From Semisulcospira habei (Eukaryota; Mollusca; Gastropoda; Semisulcospiridae): a stretch of DNA of 64,000 nt. The DNA lies in contig BTPG01000004.1 in NCBI GenBank assembly GCA_036245525.1, positions 214,748,057 to 214,812,056 of the forward strand, read 5' to 3'. The position numbers and the translations under genes were made by a program. The notes under the pieces were generated by a model. It had not been told where the DNA came from. It saw nothing but the letters and a program-made list of their open reading frames with translations, and did not search any database. This document shows, in pieces, positions 41,830-52,195 of this stretch. The stretch's first letter is position 1. Each line of letters begins with the position of its first letter.

Positions 41830-44800
41830 TTACTTACGCCTGTCACCCCTACCCGGGTATAGGCCGTCGACGAGAGACCTCCAGCAACTCCTGTCCTGTG
41901 CTTCTCCTTCGATTCTACTCCAGGTGGTTCCCAGTCTCTTGATGTCTGCTTGGAGGTCTCGACGCCAGCAGTTTCTCGGCCTACCTCTTTTCCTCTTTCC
42001 CTGGGGGTTCCATGACAATGCCTGCCTAGTGATACTGGAAGCTGGCTTTCTCAGACTGTGACCGATCCATCCCCATCTTCTTCGCCCAATTTCATTCTCT
42101 GCTGTTATCTGTTCTGTTCTCTCCCAGAGTCTGACGTTGCTGATCTTCTCTGGCCAGTGGATTTTCAAAATTCTTCTAAGGCAACTGTTCATGAAGGTCT
42201 GTACTCTGTTGACTGTGGTTTTTGTCAATCTCCATGTCTCTGCTCCATATAGGAGAACTGCTTTTACATTGGAGTTGAAAATCCGGACTTTGGTGTGTTG
42301 TGACAGCTCTCTGGAACTCCACACTTTTTTCAACTGGAGAAAGGCTGCTCTGGCTTTACCGATTCGTGCTCTGACATCTGCATCAGTGCCGCCTTTTTTG
42401 TCTATGATGCTCCCGAGATAGGTGAAGGACTCCACCTCCTCCAACGGGGTGCCAGCAAGCAAGACTGGTTCTTCCCTGGTTGCGTTCAGCCTCATTGTCT
42501 TTGTTTTCTGTTTGTGAATGGTGAGGCCCACTTGGGACGAGATGTCAGCAAGCCTCGTGGTCTTGTCCTGCATTTGTTGATGAGTGTGGGACAGTAATGC
42601 CAAGTCGTCTGCAAAATCGAAGTCGTCAAGCTGTGTCCACAGTGTCCACTGTATTCCACTTCGTCTGTGCTCTGTGGTCATCTTCATGACCCAGTCTATG
42701 GCCAGTAGGAAGAGGAACGGAGACAGCAGACACCCCTGCCTGACACCAGTTCTGACCTGGAGCTCTCTGGTGAACTGCCCTTCGTGGATCACGCGACATG
42801 TCATGCCATCATAGCTGCTCTTGATCAGGCGGACGAGCTTTGTGGGTACACCGTAGTGTCGTAGGAGTTTCCACAGAGTCTCTCGGTCCACGCTGTCAAA
42901 TGCTTTCTCATAATCAACAAAGTTGACGTACAGCGGGGAGCTCCACTCCAGAGACTGTTCCACGATGATGCGGAGAGTGGCGATCTGGTCTGTACATGAT
43001 CGGTTCTTCCTGAATCCTGCTTGCTGGTCTCTCAGCTGGGGGTCAACGGAGCTCTTCATTCTCTCTAGGATGATCCTGTTGAAGACCTTTCCTGGTACTT
43101 TCCTGGCAAGGTGATTCCTCTGTAGTTGGAACACTTGCTGAGGTCGCCTTTCTTGGGAAGCTTGATTAGGTACCCCTCCTTCCAGTCAGGTGGCATCACC
43201 TCCTCTTCCCAGATCTTTCCAAACAGTGGGTACAGCATCTCAACTGTTGTCTCTAGGTCTGCTTTCAGAGACTCCGCTGGGATGCCATCTGGCCCTGCTG
43301 CTTTGCCATTCTTCAAAAATGCCACTGCTTTTCTGATCTGATCTCTTCCCGGCTGGGTCTGTCACAGCTGATGGGTAGGTCGGTCTCTGCCGGCTGGATG
43401 TCGGGGGGGTCGGGTGGGCTAGGTCTGTTCAGTAACTCTTCAAAATACTCGGCCCATCTGTCGAGTTGGTCTGCTCTGTCTGCAATAGGCTTGCCTTCTT
43501 TGTCTTTTACTGGTCTTTCTGTATGGCCATACTTACCCGACAATCTTCTGGTAATGTCGTAGAGCTGTTTCATGTTGCCGCTGCCTGCTGCCTTTTCTGC
43601 CTCTGCTGCCAGGCTGTCTGTGTAGGCCCTCTTGTCTGCCCTGATACTCCTCTTCACCTCGCGGTTGGCTTCCGAGTATTCCCCTTGTGCCCTTACTTTG
43701 GCTGCTCTCGTGCGACTGTTGTTGACCGCTGCTTTCTTCTGCTTCCTCGCTTCTATCTTCTTCAAGGTCTGTGCCGACAGCCAGTCCTTGTGGTGGTGTT
43801 TCCTGAACCCTACAGTGTCTTTGCAGGTTGAGTTCAGCGCCTCTCTAACTGCCTTCCACTGCTGCTCTGTGGTGACCGCCTCCTCTTCATTTACTAGCTC
43901 TTTTAGCGCTTGAAACCGGTTGGACAGCACCAGTTTGAACTCTTCTCTAACTCCAGTTTCTCTCAGGAGGCCTACATTATAGCGCTGTCTTCTTGTTGTC
44001 TCTGTGCGGCTTTTCTTTAGCTTGAGCTTCATTCTTAAGGTAAGCAGATGGTGGTCTGAGGCGACATCTGCTCCCCTCCTCACTCGAACATCTTGAAGGG
44101 ATCTTCTAAATTTCTTGCTAATGCAGATATGGTCTATTTGGTTCTCTGTTGTATGGTCAGGTGAGACCCAAGTTGCTTTGTGTATTCTTCTGTGTGGGAA
44201 GATGCTGCCTCCAATGACAAGTCGGTTTAGAGCACAAAAGTCTACAAACCTCTCCCCGTTCTCACTCATCTCCGAGCCTAGTCCCTGTCTCCCCATCACC
44301 TCTTCGTATCCAGTGTTGTCCTTCCCTATTTTGGCATTAAAATCGCCCATGACGATGGTGATGTCTCGCTCCGCACATTTGTCCACGGCACTCTGGAGTC
44401 GGTCGTAGAACTCTTGTTTCTCTTCCTCGTCACTGTCATTGGTGGGCGCATAACACTGGATGACGTTCAGCTTGAGCTTTTTCTTGGTTCTAAAGGCTGC
44501 TGTTATAATTCTTGGCCCAAGAGGTTCCCAGCCCACCTGGTGGGAGTCAACAATTTTGTTCAGATTCTTTTTCGGTGCTCCGTCTTTGAAATCACCTTCG
44601 CGGTGGACAGAATAGCGTTAACCCTTTCCCTGCGCTCTCTGTGCCACTGGTGACATGACCTGAATACAGAATCATCTCCCCACTTAACAGCCTTTTCTGG
44701 CCAGACTGCGTCCATCTGGCTTCACTGATGCCTAGCAGGGAAAGTTTGTACTTTTGCATTTCCGCTGCTATCTGGGCGGCCTTGCCGCTCTGGTACATGG

Positions 44801-44900
44801 TCTTGACGTTCCATGTGCCCATGGTTGTATCCCTGGATAGAGAGAGGCGGCTCGGTCCTGTGGCTTCCGAAGACTTCCGGCTTTCACCACAGGACGTCAT
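41830..44900 (-). pseudogene. RTE-like endonuclease/reverse transcriptase ORF, three lesions
   Basis: Same protein as copy 1, starting at the ATG at 44898-44900. Reading toward the C-terminus, the lesions are as follows. First, at 44536-44660 a 98-bp foreign patch replaces part of the N-terminal endonuclease domain, with a nearby deletion of about 44 bp. Second, a 5-bp duplication of GATCT near 43335 shifts the frame. Third, near 43105 six bases are replaced by TTTCCTGG, a copy of adjacent sequence. The region 41830-43134 (434 codons) is open through RT (GVRQGCLLSPFLF, FADD) and the C-terminal domain, and here the T-run has six T. Confidence 0.9.
44536..44633. other. 98-bp patch copied from SINE S3b plus element B junction
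   Basis: Matches 45782-45880 with a single-base length difference, from CCTGGTGGGAGTCAACAATT through GCGTTAACCCTTTCCCTGC. It includes the TTAA junction where a B element sits in the SINE, so it copies a composite sequence. Confidence 0.85.
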
Positions 44901-45193
44901 AAGTCTTCTGGTAGAAGAACCTTCCTCCTCCAGGAAAGGAATTACTGTTAGTCTTTTCGTCGGCGTTTTTGTAGCTATTTCCTTTTTTGCAGGGTGGGGA
45001 AGCTACCCCCACGCCCAACCCCCTTACTAGGAGGACCAGGGGTTTTCTGTCGGGGTCACCTTCCCTTAGACCATGTTGGTTCACGGCACCTTATTTCATT
45101 CGGTGCACCCCTCTCACGAGGGACCCCCTATCCACCACCCAGGGGACGCGCCTCAACGCCGTATGGTCCCAGCGCGAGGCTCGAGCCCCTATG

Positions 45194-45302
45194 CAAGAGA
45201 CATAAACCCTCGTGAGCCCCCGCTGTCGCGGGGGTTCACGAGGGTTTATGTCTCTTGCATGCTGGGTAACTTTCGCTTCATCCCGGCAGTTAAGGAGTTA
45301 AA
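45194..45302. mobile_element. Family B element, right part (target of E2)
   Basis: GCAAGAGACATAAACCCTCG and its complement form a perfect hairpin, followed by CCGGCAGTTAAGGAGTTAA. The left side is separated by E2. Confidence 0.75.
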
Positions 45303-45344
45303 AGACCGATTCGTGTCCGCCTTTTGACAGCGAGAGGGTTAGCT

Positions 45345-45480
45345 GAGAAATCTATAAAAAAAAAAAAAAAAAAAAAAAAAAATAGAAAAAAGGATAATCT
45401 CAAAAACGACACGGATAACGCAGAGTATTGCCCAGTCTGGCATTATGTAACCCCGCCGCAGCCGATAGACGAAAAAAAAA
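45345..45480. repeat. Poly-A tracts
   Basis: A-runs at 45354-45382 and 45469-45482. Nothing else is seen. Confidence 0.8.
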
Positions 45481-45564
45481 AAAGAAAATGTCTTTGAAAG
45501 CAGGGCATATTCGGCAACGAATAAACCCACCAATCCAAGAAACAGGCATATTAACGTGTGAACA

Positions 45565-45640
45565 GGGTCAGCAAGAAGCACAGAACCTCATGAGACCCCG
45601 CATTTGCGGGGGCTCATGAGTTCCTTTGCAGTTGGGTGGT
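45565..45640. repeat. Family B hairpin core
   Basis: GTCAGCAAGAAGCACAGAAC and CTCATGAGACCCCGCA are mirrored, with the B right flank TTTGCAGTTGGG. Confidence 0.7.
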
Positions 45641-45716
45641 GTTCGATGCGAGGGTGGAGGGTGGGTGGGGGGAGGGGGCGGGGGAAACCGAATTTAGCGG
45701 CTTTTGGTGGTTTGTG

Positions 45717-45864
45717 GACCGCGGTGGCTCAGGTGGTAGAGCGTCGGGACTCCCGATAGTAAGGTCAGGTTTTCGACACCCCCTGGTGGGAGTCAACAAT
45801 TTTGTTCAGATTCTTTTTCGGTTGCTCCGTCTTTGAAATCACCTTCGCGGTGGACAGAATAGCG
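45717..45864 (+). mobile_element. tRNA-derived SINE, family S3 (copy b)
   Basis: GCGGTGGCTCAGGTGGTAGA (box A region), a degenerate box B (GGTTTTCGACACC), then CTTTGAAATCACCTTCGCGG. It is interrupted at TTAA 45865 by a B element. Confidence 0.75.
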
Positions 45865-46054
45865 TTAACCCTTTCCCTGCCACCTTAGGTACGTTTTTGA
45901 AATCTTTGTTCATCCAGTGACCAAGAGCCGACATCGTCCTAGAACATGGACACAAGCTAGCCTCAGCAAGAGCCATAGATCCTCATGAGCCCCCGCAGTC
46001 GCGGGGGCTCATGAGGATCTATGTCTCTTGCAGTTGGGTCGTGGAAAGGGTTAA
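45865..46054. mobile_element. Palindromic TTAA element, family B (190 bp)
   Basis: TTAACCCTTTCCCTGCCACC left end, perfect core around CCCCCGCAGTCGCGGGGG, right end GTCGTGGAAAGGGTTAA. The right-hand segment is shortened compared with the 218-227 bp copies. Confidence 0.87.
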
Positions 46055-46453
46055 CATTTTAACGTGTTTGTTTTGTGGCTTGTGACAGCGAGGGAGTTAA
46101 CAGGGAGATCACGAAATCAGAAAAAGGGATCGGCTTGAAAAAACACCCCACACAAACCAGTCAAATTCTATATTTATTGCCCGTTGTTAAAACGCACACA
46201 CGCAATGCGAATCCATCATCCGGTTGCAGTCGCGACACGCTGACATCGTGATCAGGCTGGTGAACGGTACAACAAATCTGACTTATGTTCGGGACAAAAC
46301 AGCCAGGTAATCTTTCCTGTCATAATATAGAACACTCTAGCTCGCTAGGGGAGACAACCGAAATCAAGACAGATTACTCTCCGCGATGGTAGCGCCTATC
46401 AGGAAGCCCAAAGTTCAGAATGCAATCGTTCTTAACACGTCTTGTCCTTGGGC

Positions 46454-46840
46454 AGTTCAGTTCAGTTCAGTTTAGTTCAGTTCATTTCGGCTCGGTTCGG
46501 TTCGGTTCAGTTCAATTCAATTCAGATCAGTTCTGTTCAGATCAGATCAGTTCAATTCAGATCAGTTCTGTTCAGATCAGTTCAGCTGAGTTCAGTTCAG
46601 TTCAGTTCAGTTCGGTTCATATCAGATCAGGTCAGTTCTGTGCAGTTCAGTTCAGTTAATTTAATCTTAGTTCAGTTCAGTTCAGTTCAGTTCAGCTCGG
46701 TTTAGCGGAGTTCAGCTCAGTGCAGTGAAGTTCAGTTCGGTTCGTTTTAGCTCAGTTTAGTTCAGTTCATCTCAGTTCAGTTTGGTTCGGTTCGGCTCTG
46801 CTCGCCTCGGCTCGGCTCGGTTCAGGTTCGTTTCAGTTCA
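46454..46840. repeat. (TTCAG)n pentanucleotide array
   Basis: GTTCAGTTCAGTTCAG with many GATCAG, GCTCGG and TTCGG variants. Open frames across it (SVQFSSVQF) reflect the 15-bp period only. 46841-47190 shows nothing recognisable. Confidence 0.95.
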
Positions 46841-47194
46841 GCCCGGTCAAGACAGGATTTCTGCGCTCGCAAAGGCCCATACGCGCTTGACGTACTTATC
46901 CATTAGAAGTCTTCCCAGAGTTCCTGTCGATATCCTGCCAATACTGGTCTGGTTTGCCATGGAGCTATGGTATCCTTTCTAGTCTGCACAATGTCCGCTG
47001 TCATTCTGCCCACTTCCGCTGCAGAGGCTGTCGACTGAGTGGTGCCCTTGGCTCTCTTTCTGGAAATGCTGTCTCAGCTATCTCGCCGCGTCTGATCAAG
47101 TTCGTCGGCATTCCTTGAGCAATGAACATGCTGCCGTCTGCACAGTTCGTAAAGAGCGTGAGACCAAAGTCATTGCGCACGCTTCTGGGTTAAC

Positions 47195-47404
47195 TTAACC
47201 TATTAGGCCCGACACACTACATCAGGAGATGGATCGACCATGATAATTCAAGGATAGCGCCAGATTAGCTTGGCGCCGTCCCCCCCAAGCTAATCTGGCG
47301 CTACCCTTGAATCATCATGGTCGAATCGTCTTCTACAGCTCGTGCATTGTTGTGCGACACTCGGCCACATTTAGGAAATACGGCCGTGGGGTAAAATGGG
47401 TTAA
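47195..47404. mobile_element. Palindromic TTAA element, family A (copy A14)
   Basis: TTAACCTATTAGGCCCGACA and GGGGTAAAATGGGTTAA ends. Core arms surround CTTGGCGCCGTCCCCCCCAAG, where the centre is partly changed. Confidence 0.82.
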
Positions 47405-47830
47405 ATGTTAACACCTTAAAGTGTAGTTGTACAGTCACCCTTGTAGGCCAAATGAGTTTGAGAAGATGCATGCTTGTCCCTGGATTTAGGACTTTTACGT
47501 CTGTGTCTGAGATAGTCACTGGCATCTCTTTCACGTCGGACCTCGTGGTGTGAGCCGGGTCGCGGCACGAATGCGAGGCACTCGCAAATCAAAACATGCC
47601 TGCCTCGGTAGATCGCAACTCCTTGGACCCTCCGCCGATTGACGATGCAAGACGTAAGTGAGAAGAACAAGGGCTGCGGTGGCTCCTGAAGAGCTATACC
47701 CCTTGTGCAGTTGCTCCATTGCAGTGAAGTCACCACGAACTGTAGTGTCAAGTAGGCGACGCATTTCGCTTGCAACCACAGGGCCGGGCATTAAGTTTGT
47801 GCACTAAACCATTTTTGCTGACGTGGAACA
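47405..47830 (-). other. Unrecognised open frames
   Basis: Two overlapping minus-strand frames of 86 and 119 codons. I recognise no domain and no repeat. Coding status cannot be judged from sequence alone. Confidence 0.2.
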
Positions 47831-47959
47831 CGCACTCTAGTGACGGATTGACAGCTCATCTTTGGGCCGCACGACTGGCATAAATAAAAACTGACAAAAT
47901 GTCGCGCTCCAAGGTATTGTCGTTTGCAAGCGTCGATGACGATGTGAAAGAGCGGAAAC

Positions 47960-47975
47960 ATAAAATAATAATAAT

Positions 47976-48040
<65 letters not shown>

Positions 48041-48215
48041 TGATACTACTACTAATAATAACAATAATATAAATAAATAATAAAAAATAGGCTGCGGTCC
48101 TCTTACATTTGATTGTTTTGTTTTTATTCGGACCGGGAATCGAACCTGACATCTTGATTGTCTGAACCCGAGCCCCATCAACAGAGCGAATGCTATCTCT
48201 GCCAACTGAAGCAGT
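47960..48215 (-). mobile_element. tRNA-derived SINE (family S4) with long ATT tail
   Basis: On the minus strand: GCTTCAGTTGGCAGAGATAG (box A region) and GGTTCGATTCCCGG (box B), then a body of about 60 bp and an (ATT)n tail, seen on the plus strand as (AAT)n from about 47965 to 48040. Confidence 0.65.
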
Positions 48216-48340
48216 CAGCAACATGTGCCCGGTCAGGTCTGAACCACCATGGCACTTAAACAAGAACAAATCACCGCGATTGTTGTCGTAGACCCCGCTC
48301 GACAACCGTGATAGTGACAACATCGAGGTCGCGTTTCAGG

Positions 48341-49015
48341 CGAACGACTCCCAACAACGAAAGAGCGCGAAGTCACGGCGGATACAATTTGAACCATGAA
48401 AATAGACACCACTCCAAATAGACACCACTCCAAATAGACACCACTCCAAATAGACACCACTCCAAATAAAATAGACACCACTCCAAATAGACACCACTCC
48501 AAATAGACACAATAGACACCACTCCAAATAGACACCACTCCAAATAGACACCACTCCAAATAGACGCCACTCCAAATAGACGCCACTCCAAATAGACACC
48601 ACTCCAAATAGACACCACTCCAAATAGACACAATAGACACCACTCCAAATAGACACCACTCCAAATAGACACCACTCCAAATAGACACCCCTCCAAATAG
48701 ACACCACTCCAAATAGACGCCACTCCAAATAGACGCCACTCCAAATAGACACCACTCCAAATAGACACCACTCCAAATAGACACCACTCCAAATAGACAC
48801 CACTCCAAATAGACACCACTCCAAATAGACGCCACTCCAAATAGACACCACTCCAAATAGACACCACTCCAAATAGACACCACTCCAAATAGACACCACT
48901 CCAAATAGACACCACTCCAAATAGACACAATAGACACCACTCCAAATAGACACAATAGACACCACTCCAAATATCTCCAAGACGCAAAGATTCTTTCGTT
49001 GTTGGGAGTCGTTCG
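48341..49015. mobile_element. Inverted-repeat element Q filled by a 16-bp minisatellite
   Basis: A perfect 24-bp inverted repeat (CGAACGACTCCCAACAACGA plus AAGA at 48341-48364, complement at 48992-49015) frames an array of about 36 units of TAGACACCACTCCAAA (48398-48975). Beyond the right repeat is TTTCAAACGAAACCT. A similar end, TTGGGAGTCGTTCGTTGTAA, is at 4951-4970, so the ends recur in the genome. Confidence 0.75.
48398..48975. repeat. 16-bp minisatellite, about 36 units
   Basis: The unit TAGACACCACTCCAAA is nearly invariant, with occasional CACAATAGACACC or GCCACTCC variants. The minus strand is open in all three frames, which follows from the unit and is not evidence of a protein. Confidence 0.97.
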
Positions 49016-49096
49016 TTTCAAACGAAACCTTACCATCGATGATTACGATGACGCTAACGACGACAATTGTTTGCTCTGTGCATCTAGGCGTGCAAG

Positions 49097-49470
49097 ATGA
49101 TGGCTATGATGATGATAATGATGATGATGTTGGCGATGGTGATGATGATGACGACGATGATGGTGATGATGATGATGATGATGATGATGTTGGTGGTGAT
49201 GATGATAATGATGATGACGACAACGACGACGACGATGATGATGAAGATGGTGGTGGTGGTGGTGGTGATGATGATGACGACGACGATGATGATGATGATG
49301 AAGATGATGGTGGGGGTAGTGGTGATGATGATGGTGATGATGATGGTGGTGATGATGATGGTGATAATGATGATGATGATGATGGTGATAATGATGATGA
49401 TGGTGATGATGATGCTGATGGTAATGGTGGTAGTGGTGGTGTTGGTGGTGATGATGCTGATGGTGGTTAT
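49097..49470. repeat. (GAT)n trinucleotide array
   Basis: GATGATGATGAC and GGTGAT variants. It yields poly-Asp, poly-Met and poly-His frames that I do not regard as genes. Confidence 0.97.
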
Positions 49471-49537
49471 GATGATAACGCAGACTGTATTTTTGAAATC
49501 GTAACTTCAATGTCAAAGATCCCAGGCGTGAAAGGAA

Positions 49538-49664
49538 CAGGGATACAAAGTGGTTTCAGGAAGAGGCAGAGATCATCATGTGCCCGCAACTGCGGGGGCT
49601 TATGACGATCTGTACCTCTTGCATCTGTGTGGCGTTCAGATTTGTCTCGGCAGTGAACGGGTTA
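49538..49664. mobile_element. Family B element, left end missing
   Basis: CAGGAAGAGGCAGAGATCAT and the complement ending GTACCTCTTGCA, then CTCGGCAGTGAACGGGTTAC. Confidence 0.72.
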
Positions 49665-50089
49665 CTGTGATGAATATGTACATCTAGACCTTTGTGTTAC
49701 CGGGACCCACTGACGCTGCACTCTGGCGCTCATTTTTGTGTGACCGCACTCGAGTCCAAACGGGGCCCAGATTTGTGAGCAGTGTCCTGCCATAGATCAC
49801 TTTCGTGTCACGATTCCTCTCTCTAACAATTTATCTTTTTCCATACATTTGCTAACTGAACCTCTATTGTCTTGTTGGTGTCGCTGTGAGCTATTGATGC
49901 TGCTGATTCTGTGACACTGTTTTAGATGTGTATCAGATTAATGATATGCTCCAATTTATTTCCCTTGCTTTTGCATCGGTGGCAGTTACAAATTCGCCAA
50001 CGCCAGTTTGTTTGTTTGGTTTGTTGTTGTTGTCGTTGTTTTTTTTAATTCACTTCTTGTGTTCGTTAATTTTTTTTTTTCTTGATTTT

Positions 50090-50220
50090 TTTGTTTTTTG
50101 TATGCTGCGTTTGTTTTCCTGTTGTGTTCTGTTTTGTTTACAGGACAGCTTGTAAGATAGGCATTGGGTTGCCTAATAGCTTTATCTTGCAATAAAAGAT
50201 TCATCATCATCATCATCATC

Positions 50221-50223
<3 letters not shown>
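50090..50223 (+). mobile_element. LINE-like 3' terminus with ATC tail
   Basis: CTTGCAATAAAAGATTCATC passes into ATC repeats, resembling the 3' end of the LINE at 19487-21221 (AATAAAGGATCATTGTC). A CT array follows directly. No coding part is recognised upstream to 49670. Confidence 0.4.

Positions 50224-50306
<83 letters not shown>
50224..50306. repeat. (CT)n microsatellite
   Basis: Pure CT between the LINE-like tail and the left arm of element N. Confidence 0.98.
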
Positions 50307-50310
<4 letters not shown>

Positions 50311-50919
50311 CGCCCGCCATTAGTACGCTCCGTGGGCTCGTGTAGCGACAGGAATTCTAAAGAAGAAGAATAGCACGAGCAGCAAAATGACGTCACTATA
50401 AGCTTCACGTCATAATATCGCTAGTCCCACGACACCGTGTTCAAAGTGACTAAATTGATGTTTCACGTCACTCGTGCGAAAGGCACGCAGCCTCTTCCAG
50501 GGCTGACTGTTTTCTTCCACACAGCCTCTTCCATGGCTGACTGTTTGATTGGAGTATAACGTGGCTTCAAAACTTGCAAAATTAATTAATTATTATTCAA
50601 AAAGTTGAAGAGGTACAACAGTGACGCATCCTATGTCAATCTCCAAGCTAGCTATATACCAAATTCTAAGTGAATAGAACGAATATTACGGACTCAAAAT
50701 GTGGGTCAACCGACTTTATAGAAAAGGCAATTTTTGTCCACTGTATTTTAAAAAAATACGGTAGACTTTGAAAAGGGGCTGGTCGGAGCGCATTCCGGAG
50801 CATGCACATGACGTTTATGGAGGGCGGGGCAGAAATTCTGGCAAAGAAGTAACAAGATAAAAAATGACGTCACGACTAACTACGTAAACCTTGCTAGAGA
50901 ACGCCTTTGGCACCAAAGC

Positions 50920-50924
<5 letters not shown>

Positions 50925-50999
<75 letters not shown>

Positions 51000-51054
51000 T
51001 GTGTGTGTGTGTGCCGGTGTGTGTGTGTGTGAGCGTGCCTGCGTGCGTGCGTGC

Positions 51055-51151
<97 letters not shown>
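50925..51151. repeat. (TG)n microsatellite
   Basis: Two long TG blocks around a TGCG-variant segment, inside element N. Confidence 0.98.
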
Positions 51152-51152
<1 letters not shown>

Positions 51153-51464
51153 TAGCGACTAGAGCCCGCGTTTGAGGACGGACAAGCTTGAAATTTTAGG
51201 ATATTGTCCCTAAAAGAATTATCTCGGAACCTTTTTTTCGATATTTTGATTACGATGCACATTGGCGAGAAAGGCCGTTTCACAAAAACCGGTTGATCCA
51301 CACTAGAGTCTGTAATTAATCTTATTGTTACTAGATATTTTGCGTATAGCTAGATAAAAGGGAGATATTCCATGAGGTCGTTAACCAGCACTGTACATCT
51401 AGAACTTTTTGAGTGATAATTAAATATTTTTTTTTAAAAAATACATTTTCACGTTTTAGGGATT

Positions 51465-51850
51465 AATTTCACGAATTATTTGGGTTAATCTTAAAACAAT
51501 TTAATCTTTTCACGAAAAGAAAACAATCTACTCATTTATGATCGCATGATTTTTCGTATACGGTATTTACATAAGCCTACAGTTTGTCTCGGCTGTCGGG
51601 TACGATTAGGTCAATTGTGACCTGTATGCCCTAGGTGTGAAAATCAGTTTTCTGGACCACTTTTTCGGAGTCATTTGTAAAACAGCTAACATAACTTTAA
51701 CTTTTCTTTTACAAAAACAAACAAACACTATCTTCTCATTAATACCCACATGATTTTTCATAAACAGTGTTTGCATAAGCCTGCTGTTTGTCCCGGTACA
51801 ATAGGTCAAATTGTGACTTGTGAGCCCTACGCGTGAAAATCAGCAAGAAA
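51465..51850. repeat. Diverged tandem duplication, period about 200 bp
   Basis: CATGATTTTTCGTATAC (51545) and CATGATTTTTCATAAAC (51749), AGCCTACAGTTTGTC and AGCCTGCTGTTTGTC, GTGTGAAAATCAG and GCGTGAAAATCAG recur in the same order. Confidence 0.75.
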
Positions 51851-52032
51851 ATTGCAAAGTTGATACGTCAAATGTTAGTACTGTGATGAGTGGCGTGTAA
51901 CATCGAGTCGTCACTATGAACACGGCGTCGTGGGACTAATGATGCCATGACATGAAGCTTGAAGTGACGTCATCAGCTTCACTGCTCGTGCTATCATTCT
52001 ACTTGCTATGCTACACCAGACCACAGAACTTA

Positions 52033-52195
52033 CGAATGGCGGGAATCGCCGTGTGTCCGTCTTTATTTCTGTGCCAGTGTGTGTGAATCAGAGGGTGGGT
52101 TAGAGTACTAGAAGGAGATGGATTCCTGTGGCAACACGACGAGCACACAGAGCGTACTAATGGCGGGAATCGCCGTGTGTCCGTCTTTATTTGTG
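52033..52195. repeat. Direct repeat of about 40 bp
   Basis: AATGGCGGGAATCGCCGTGT and GTCCGTCTTTATTT occur at 52035 and 52159. 52200-52970 contains nothing recognised apart from a short palindrome AAGTCTCTTTTATAAATAGA near 52650, also found inverted near 18405. Confidence 0.8.

Larger units (their letters stand above)
41810..45192 (-). mobile_element. RTE-like LINE, copy 2, with 13-bp target-site duplication
   Basis: CTCGAGCCCCTAT is at 41810-41822 and 45180-45192. The element is nearly identical to copy 1, including the (TAAG)n tail and the 5' end CCTCGCGCTGGGACCATAC. It inserted into the 25-bp array of E2. Its ORF is broken by three separate lesions described with the coding entry. Confidence 0.93.
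41476..45193. mobile_element. Fold-back hAT-like element (E2) with 8-bp duplication, split by RTE copy 2
   Basis: CAAGAGAC occurs at 41468-41475 and 45194-45201. Between them, ignoring the LINE, are 348 bp: inverted arms CATAGGGGCTTGAGGACAG and, further in, GCTTTGACTAATGCAAATCC with ACTGCGCCACCGCG, plus a tandem array in the right arm. The inner arms match the terminal repeats of the 790-bp element at 53839-54628. The 8-bp duplication and CA-starting ends suggest hAT affinity. The element landed in the hairpin arm of a family B copy. Confidence 0.8.
50310..52165. mobile_element. Long inverted-repeat element N, related to repeat family L
   Basis: The left arm at 50315-50475 (CGCCATTAGTACGCTCCGTG, ATAGCACGAGCAG, TAGTCCCACGACACCGTGTT) is found inverted at 51885-52155 (AACACGGCGTCGTGGGACTA, CTGCTCGTGCTAT, GAGCGTACTAATGGCG). 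Between them lie the family L segments and a TG array (50925-51151). No transposase frame is recognised. It is probably a large non-autonomous DNA element. Confidence 0.65.

Noticed and set aside
46420..46705. SVQFSSVQF repeat protein
   Set aside because: It is a translation of the TTCAG pentanucleotide array.
48233..49036. 267-codon frame of repeated EWCLFGVVSIWSGVYL
   Set aside because: It is generated by a 16-bp minisatellite that is open in all three frames. There is no coding signal outside the array.
49039..49605. 188-codon Asp-rich open frame
   Set aside because: It is a direct translation of a GAT microsatellite. The complementary strand is equally open as poly-His, and no non-repeat domain flanks it.
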